From Membranipora membranacea (Eukaryota > Bryozoa > Gymnolaemata > Cheilostomatida > Membraniporidae): DNA of 60,000 bases. Both the position numbers and the translations under genes were made by a program. The DNA lies in the NCBI GenBank assembly GCA_914767715.1, contig OU612069.1, positions 13,081,387-13,141,386 of the forward strand, written 5' to 3'. A model generated the notes under the pieces. It was given only the letters and a program-made list of their open reading frames with translations. It did no database searches and was not told the origin of the DNA. Below are positions 55,101 through 60,000 of this stretch, piece after piece (positions within the stretch are counted from its first letter, which is position 1; each line of letters starts with the position of its first letter).

Positions 55101-56605
55101 ATAGGGAAGCTGTCAGGCACTGATTTATATGTCACAAGCTCTCTTGCCAAAAGTGTTGTGGAAGAACATCATTCTTAAATTGAAACTTACCTTTTTCAAT
55201 GTCAGTCCTATACCCGATCCTTGTTCTATTTAAGTTTTTGATGTCTTTGATGAGGTCACACTTATTTTTGTCTCTCTTCAGCTGAATCCTTACCTCGCTG
55301 GTAATATCGAAAGTTACAAGCCCAAGCTGCAATGTGAGACTGATATCATTGGTCCATCCGAGCAGATGTGATCTGACTGATATGATCCACTTTACCTTGT
55401 GGAATAGCTACTATAGTACTACACATATGGATGGTGCACATGGAAATTCATGAAGTTTGTAGAATAGCTCAAGATTAATTTCCTAAATTATCTTTATTGC
55501 TACCATGAAAGCTTTTATCATAAACAGCCAATACTTTCATTAGACTGAAATAACGTCATGTTGTGACAAGTCATGTGACCCGCAGAGAGCAATCTAAGCA
55601 AGCAAATAAACAACATCGAGAGGAGCATTTTTTATCCAGCTATACTCCGGAAGTTATGCACATCCATCCTTGAAAAATTTCAATATGTCATTGAAGATAT
55701 TGATAGATATAATGTGAAAATAAGAGGGGGATCGACCAATTAGCTCAGAAGTTATGAGTGAAAAACCATGGAGAAAAGATTGATGGTACAGAATCATAAT
55801 TTTCATTGCAACACGAATATACCCTAGATAAAAGAGTATTTGCATGAGGAAAATTTCGCCAACTTTAAGCTGGCTAAGATCCTCAGCCAGCCAAAACCAA
55901 GTGCACGTACAAGCTAACATTTACTCCTCTCAGGTTATAAATAATTCTTCAACAAATATACAAACTTCATGACCTGGCAAATGAGTTGTAATGGCACTGA
56001 CAGCAGTATTGATTATGATGGTCCATGACATTGTTACAACTATTGTAAAGTCACCCTAACTTTGAAGTTGGATATCAAACCTGAGCATCCATAGGTGAAA
56101 TGCTGAAATACTCCAAAAAATTCTTCAAAAATTCCTTAGATTTATACCATTCTCCATCGTCGACACTGGCACTGTTATCATACACTATCAGCAGGTCGAC
56201 TACACGCTGAGCTTCCTTGTCTATCCAGTTTGCATCATACTGGATTGCATCTGCTATTACCTTCTATAAACAACAGATCGATCACCTGATGTTATTTTAA
56301 TGCACATATCAAAACTGCTTCACAGATATTTGTGACCATGACCTCACCAACAAACAAGAACCAATATTGGCAAACCTGACTCATACCGTTGTCAGGTAAG
56401 CATGATTAAAATCACAGGAACTGAGATATTCATAATAAGAGCACCACAAAATATATCAAGCCTTTTGCTCATTTGCCCTTACGCATTTGAAACATATTTG
56501 TCATATCTGACTAGTACATACCTCATTAAATGTAACTGACGATACAGGAAGCAAGAATAGGCTACAAGTTGATAAAAAGCTCAGGAATACTTTTTGTGCA
56601 ATCAT
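42901..56605 (-). CDS. SVEP1-like secreted vWA/sushi/HYR protein, 17 exons
   Basis: Exons: 56605-56522, 56263-56081, 55326-55191, 54379-54231, 53929-53782, 52919-52746, 51476-51291, 50829-50641, 49947-49726, 49106-48906, 48490-48335, 47699-47544, 47081-46984, 45790-45631, 45203-45003, 44895-44854, 43190-42901. All are GT-AG with agreeing phases (mostly phase 1), 2775 nt, 925 codons. Order: signal peptide (1-~23), vWA (~29-233), Cys-rich (234-291), GCC2/GCC3-like (292-353), CCP1-3 (354-557), HYR1-2 (558-747), CCP4 (748-814), Cys-containing tail (815-924). This matches the N-terminal half of SVEP1 (CCP3-HYR2-CCP1), without EGF repeats or pentraxin. Likely an extracellular adhesion or innate-type protein. 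Codon 818 in exon 16 is UGA, so the product is 817 aa unless it is read through. Confidence 0.88.
43200..44830. repeat. AT-rich satellite-like block in the last introns
   Basis: Long runs of degenerate TTATTATAATAAATTATAAT-type sequence flank a more normal stretch (about 43545-44130). From ~44212 a ~247-bp unit is repeated in tandem (starts about 44212 and 44459), each unit carrying 'AAGATGTATCATAATGAATT'. It lies on either side of mini-exon 16's 3' intron and could affect splicing or assembly quality. Confidence 0.8.
44854..44895 (-). other. Exon 16: 42-nt mini-exon with in-frame UGA
   Basis: Splice sites (GATAG| and |GTGATT) and phases match exons 15 and 17 exactly, and the second half reads SDAWNAEVIL into the C-terminal domain. 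But codon 818 (44887-44885) is TGA. A point mutation of CGA/TGG type, assembly error, readthrough or alternative splicing could explain it. Confidence 0.65.
45003..45203 (-). CDS. Exon 15: fourth CCP domain
   Basis: GVRCPELHRPANGAMVC ... KGKWLPHDTVGDCS shows the sushi Cys/Trp pattern. The donor is T|GTATGT. It is followed by mini-exon 16. Confidence 0.88.
45631..48490 (-). CDS. Exons 11-14: two HYR domains
   Basis: HYR1 spans exons 11 (DVRPPEFLTCP...) and 12 (FPIGTSSVNFTASDRAKNSA). HYR2 spans exons 13 (DIEAPEVVQCD) and 14 (YTAKDTAGNTAKCEFSF). The intron inside HYR2 is phase 0, while the one inside HYR1 is phase 1. Immunoglobulin-like adhesion modules. Confidence 0.88.
46057..46143 (+). repeat. 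Possible tRNA-derived SINE relic
   Basis: A B-box-like GGTTCATATCC near 46110 is followed by a T8 run at about 46136, with weak stem pairing upstream. It does not fold as a full tRNA. Located in intron 13 of the SVEP1-like gene. Confidence 0.3.
46289..46400. mobile_element. Perfect foldback element, 54-bp arms
   Basis: Arms 46289-46342 and 46347-46400 are exact reverse complements around a 4-nt centre. The flanks are near-identical: GACCGATGG (46279-46287) and GTCCGATGG (46402-46410), consistent with an 8-9 bp target-site duplication. Located in an intron of the SVEP1-like gene. Perfect arms imply very recent insertion. Confidence 0.88.
46460..46792 (+). repeat. ~320-bp interspersed repeat 'B', copy 1
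   Basis: It shares 'TGTGGAGATATG', 'GTCAGGATCTAAATAAAGCT', 'TTGATTGATGTCCC', 'GACAAAAGTTCACAAG' and the 3' 'ATATATATCAGTG' with copies at 51815-52133 and 58030-58365, all in the same orientation. Confidence 0.8.
48906..50829 (-). CDS. Exons 8-10: three CCP (sushi) domains
   Basis: There is one domain per phase 1-1 exon. Each has a Cys framework and a C-terminal Gly-x-Trp-like region or its variant (CCP2 TNGKWSGNALVC; CCP3 ANGQWSNHDKTVFC; CCP1 has GGVMNFPLPKC without Trp). Complement-type binding modules. Confidence 0.88.
51291..52919 (-). CDS. Exons 6-7: Cys-rich and GCC2/GCC3-like modules
   Basis: Exon 6 has eight Cys with CSVTC and CACDSL...CACKNG spacing, EGF/TIL-like. Exon 7 has CPIGTYQDE...CSSCPKGQTT...CVCEAGYW, the ephrin-receptor/TNFR-like GCC2_GCC3 pattern found next to vWA in SVEP1. 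Each is a symmetrical phase 1-1 exon. Confidence 0.8.
51640..51765. repeat. Interspersed repeat fragment, copy 2 (see 149-290)
   Basis: Related to 149-290 through 'TTGGAACCAAGGGTGTG', 'GAGAGCACATTGTCGCAGAT' and 'ATTTCGCTGCCC'. It lies directly upstream of a repeat 'B' copy. Confidence 0.4.
51815..52133 (+). repeat. ~320-bp interspersed repeat 'B', copy 2
   Basis: Second copy, in the intron between exons 6 and 7 of the SVEP1-like gene, ending in 'AATATATATCAGTGCAG'. The strongest similarity is to copy 1. Confidence 0.8.
53782..56263 (-). CDS. Exons 2-5: von Willebrand factor A domain
   Basis: The MIDAS motif is complete: DNSAS in VDLLIVYDNSAS (exon 2), the Thr after the exon 3 Arg-Thr-Asp region (YRTDIEKG) and Asp in LITDGEWNQG (exon 4). 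The domain closes in exon 5 (ALVVVITIGAG ... FNQFADIAHYI). Metal-dependent ligand binding is expected. Confidence 0.9.
56522..56605 (-). CDS. Exon 1: signal peptide of SVEP1-like protein
   Basis: MIAQKVFLSFLSTCSLFLLP is a strong N-terminal signal sequence with likely cleavage after VSS. The exon ends in phase 0 at GAG|GTATGT. Confidence 0.85.
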
Positions 56606-58029
56606 GTTGTTGGTGCAGATGACAGAGAAAATAGATCAGAAAATCCCTAGGTAGAACTCTCAGAAAAAGTCTTATTACAATAACTGTTACTCCTTGCAAT
56701 AACTATCTATTGAAAGCCAACAAGTAATTGCGCATAGCGTAATCACCACTTCCAATTGGCGGTAATAGCAATAGTAAAGTCATATCGAAGAAAAAGTGGC
56801 AGCTAGTTGAAATGGTGATAAAAGATTATCTTTGTGGGATAGTTTACTGTCCAGGTCCTGGAACTTGGCAATCTAGTTCATAAAGCGTGCCAATCAAGGT
56901 CTTACAAAGTGTTGATTGGGTCAAAAGTTGTGACTTATATGTGGCCTGTGGCAGTTTGACGTTCTCAAATTGTGAATGACGCGATAACAATGCTGATAGG
57001 AAGATAATACAAAGTTCATGCAGTTTCTTATCTATACTGTAATTTCATCTTCATGCATACTGTAGATAGTTTAATCTTTGAATTTTAATAGCCTCTCACA
57101 ATTTGGCTTTGCACTCAAGTGCAACATACCAATCAAGAGAACTTGAAAGCCGAACAATTATCACTGACATAAATACAGTCTGATCCATTTTTTATTGTTT
57201 CTTGTCGTTCCTACCCTACAGAGTCGGTGCCGGCTTCAGGGGGTAGTAACTCCGAATGCAGGCAGATTGGAGTTAAATTATTATGGTTATAAATGTATTA
57301 TTGTACAGTGAAATAAATTCTCCTCCTCTGAGTATAAATTATGGATTTTTCTGGATATGTTCCCCTCCTTGTCATGTAAGGTATCCAAATGGCTGTACTG
57401 AACAACCCCTAATAGATTGCAACAAAAAATTATTTTTAAACTACTGGTAACAGGGAGTTTGAGACAAACTCAAACCCCAAACTTACTGTTACCAGTGGGT
57501 AAGCACTAGACTGGGATTCAGTCGAACTGTTTGAAGTTAGCTACTCAGGTTGGGTGTGTTAGATTGTTGTCGTTGGATAACCAAAAAAACACAATCCAAC
57601 ATGAACAGACAACTCCACACAATAACAAACCAAAACTCATCAGCCAATCAAAACGAAACCAACACACAAGCAAATGGATCTACTCAGAAATGCACAAAAT
57701 TGATTTGCTAAGCTTCAGTCAGACAGTATTTTCTCAAACATAGCCGGTGTTAACTCACATTATGTTGACATTTATATCATACTATCACATAATATTATTG
57801 GGACTATTGGGATTCTACAGTTGACTATTTGTGAAAATGGCGCCGTGGTATAAGATGAAAAAATAATTAAATTTGCTATCTTGACGAGCGCCTACAAGTC
57901 ATAACCACAAAATAAGTGTAACCATCATAAAACCTACCAGGTACCAAAGTATGCAGAGCAGCCATGTCACACGGCTACGTGTCCTCGTGTCAAGGATAAC
58001 CCAGAGCCATTGATGTTCTTTCATGGATA
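56606..58029. other. Upstream flank of SVEP1-like gene
   Basis: The presumed 5' UTR and promoter of the minus-strand gene; no TATA box stands out. A hairpin with arms ACTGGTAACAG / CTGTTACCAGT lies at 57443-57496. Nothing else recognised. Confidence 0.4.
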
Positions 58030-58315
58030 AGAGGTCGAATACACAGTATGGCTATTCGTGGAGAAATTACATCAGTATATAATTTTGTGTCAGTAACTGG
58101 ATCGAGCTCAAATTCTGGCGGCTTTAACATTATGCTTTGACTGACGTCCCAGTAAAGATCTTAAAAAACTCGGGCAAGCTACTTGACAAATCTTTACAAG
58201 GAGCCGGCTGTAGCATTATTGAACTTTTGGACATTCAAAGATGAGGAATTGTTTCCAGCAGTCATTCATAAATTGCTATATGCTTGTTCAGGGTCAGATA
58301 TGTGCCCCTAATCAG

Positions 58316-58359
<44 letters not shown>

Positions 58360-58365
58360 TGCCCA
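58030..58365 (+). repeat. ~320-bp interspersed repeat 'B', copy 3, with AT expansion
   Basis: The third copy is the most diverged. Its 3' ATATAT segment has expanded into a (AT)n run at 58319-58356 before the shared ATCAGTG end. Confidence 0.75.
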
Positions 58366-60000
58366 GAGCCGTATCATTATCTTTTGTTGTGCAATTCTAA
58401 TAATTTTGAACAGTCTTAATTATTTACCCATAAAAAAAATCTATAAATTTAATACCAAAGAATTAGTCACTCCGCTCCATCGATAATGTCACGCACACTT
58501 CTCTTACTTTGTATTTATAAATTTATAAACTCATTACATACGGTACCATAAATTAATGATAGAGCAAAACAGTGAAGAACAATCACATGAAGAGGAGAGG
58601 AGAGAAGACAGATTTAGTTATAACAAGTAAAATTGCCTGTTTGATAAAGTTTAAATGCTTCAATCTCTTCCTGACCAAATAAATTGTTCATAAACACAAC
58701 CATAAACATACAACAACACAACATATGAAACTTATCAATTCAATTATTTTTTTTTGTACAAAGTAAAAACTTTTTGACCTCAAACTTGGTGTAGATAGGA
58801 CCTGCGGTATTCACAGCAGTGTATATCGTAGCATAATCACTAAATTGTTTGTTACTAGAAAAATTTGGATTGGTAGAGCTAATGGGCCTAGGCTAATTTT
58901 GGCAATCAGTTTATAATACTTTACAATCCCAATAAACTGTTAGATACTGATTTTATTTTCTGTGCTACAGCTGAGTCTCTTCATACAAGTCATGCTTAAA
59001 AATATTATGATCAAGTGTTCACACTGTCAGCTGATTTTTATATCTTGTCTCATGACTTCTGGTCGTGTTAGCGTTAGCTTCAAGTTAGATCAACATGTGT
59101 AAAAATCTTGCATAAACTATGCAATTATTTTTGGTAGCTGAATTTATTTGGATTGCAATAAGACCCTAAATGAAATTCTTAGAATGCATTTACACACATT
59201 TTTAAAGTTTTATAAATAAGCTCAGTCTGTTCTGTCCCAATCAATCTAGACACCACAAATGGCCAACGAGCTGATTTATTCACTACCAGTTGAATGAGCA
59301 AACAAACCCTGGATTAAGATAGGATTGAAGTCATATTCCTTTAATCATTAACACACACTGTCCTGATTGTGAGCATGCTTCGAGAAAACACATTCACACT
59401 AAAGGACTAGACTGTAAATCTGGAGTAGACTTATCACCATTTTCTTATAATTAAACTTCATTATCATCACGCCTCTCTTTCTTACCAAGGCATCTTTGGT
59501 TCATCTTTTCAACACACAGGTACTTTTGGTATCTTCGAAAGGGAAAGATTTTGTCTAGCCAGCCATGAACTCCCTCTCATTAATCCAGCCGAGGACATGT
59601 TTTTTATCTAAGATTTTAAGCAAATAAACATAACCTCACATCAGGGGGTACTTAAAGCACACTCAACCTTATCAAATGTTGTCCCGCATCTTGACCAAAC
59701 ATTTTAGCTCAGTTTGCAAAACTAATTAATTGTTGAGATGGGTGCAGAGGGATCGTAAGGTAACCTTTTATTTGGCCTATTTCTTGCCAAAGTTTACACT
59801 GCTACACAATTATTTAAATATCAATCAAAACAGGGAACATTGATTTTCAATTTTCAATAGTCTGCATACTCCAGGGTAATAATGTAACTGGTTTGGAATT
59901 GCCCTCTCACGTTAAAACCTCCAAAAATGAAGAGTTGCCCTCTCTCTTCGAATTTTCACAGGCTTTGATATGATTGGCCCATTACATCTTACTTTTTTCT
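58366..60000. other. Gene-free end of window
   Basis: No exon recognised. Sequence at 59105-59740 appears weakly similar to 38550-39370 (e.g. 'AACTATGCAAT', 'TTGTCCC.CAT', 'CAGTTTGCAAA'), suggesting an old dispersed repeat. Confidence 0.4.

Overview
This is eukaryotic, animal-type DNA: AT-rich, intron-bearing and crowded with transposable elements. A secreted vWA/sushi/HYR multidomain gene, Ty3/gypsy and hAT elements and a LINE tail suggest an invertebrate metazoan, plausibly marine, but I cannot name the species. There is no operon, CRISPR array or rRNA. About a dozen mobile-element insertions and two spliced host genes account for most of the recognisable content.

Layout. 0-6 kb: interspersed repeats, including a ~275 bp direct repeat pair and a repeat whose second copy lies at 33 kb; no gene. 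6167-12119: a complete-length hAT transposon with matching TIRs and an 8-bp target-site duplication (AGCGTTAA). It holds a minus-strand, multi-exon but disrupted transposase gene and a nested 285-bp hAT MITE. 12456-12792: a small hAT-like nonautonomous element with a tRNA-like segment and two GNA-loop hairpins. 13064-18801: a very young Ty3/gypsy retrotransposon with identical 194-bp LTRs and TSD TTGGC. It has gag, an in-frame UGA-CUAG junction, pol, a displaced integrase C-terminus with an unusual VA-rich tail, and a 3' extra ORF that looks like an SGNH hydrolase sitting behind a splice acceptor. 20231-20680: a 450-bp near-perfect palindrome. 21564-29688: a second, decayed gypsy element on the minus strand. 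Its order is gag, an env-like ORF, protease, RT/RNase H, integrase, and the env-like ORF is split by a 959-bp TIR element.

30.8-35.7 kb, plus strand: a four-exon gene for a small secreted protein of about 151 aa resembling the bacterial DUF6973 family. It has a TATA box, a signal peptide and all phase-1 introns. Intron 1 contains a TTAA-flanked MITE, a 69-nt miRNA-like hairpin and a LINE 3' fragment. 35.7-42.9 kb: noncoding, with an hAT MITE at 39470-39907.

42901-56605, minus strand: a 17-exon gene with the N-terminal module order of SVEP1 (signal peptide, vWA, cysteine-rich, GCC2/GCC3-like, three CCP, two HYR, one CCP) plus a unique C-terminal domain. All splice phases agree and total 925 codons, but the 42-nt exon 16 carries an in-frame UGA. 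Its introns hold a 247-bp AT-rich tandem repeat, a perfect 54-bp-arm foldback and copies of a ~320-bp repeat. 56.6-60 kb: repeats only.

The most interesting candidates are the SGNH-like ORF and UGA-CUAG junction of the young gypsy element, the gag-env-pol order of the decayed element, and the secreted DUF6973-like gene.
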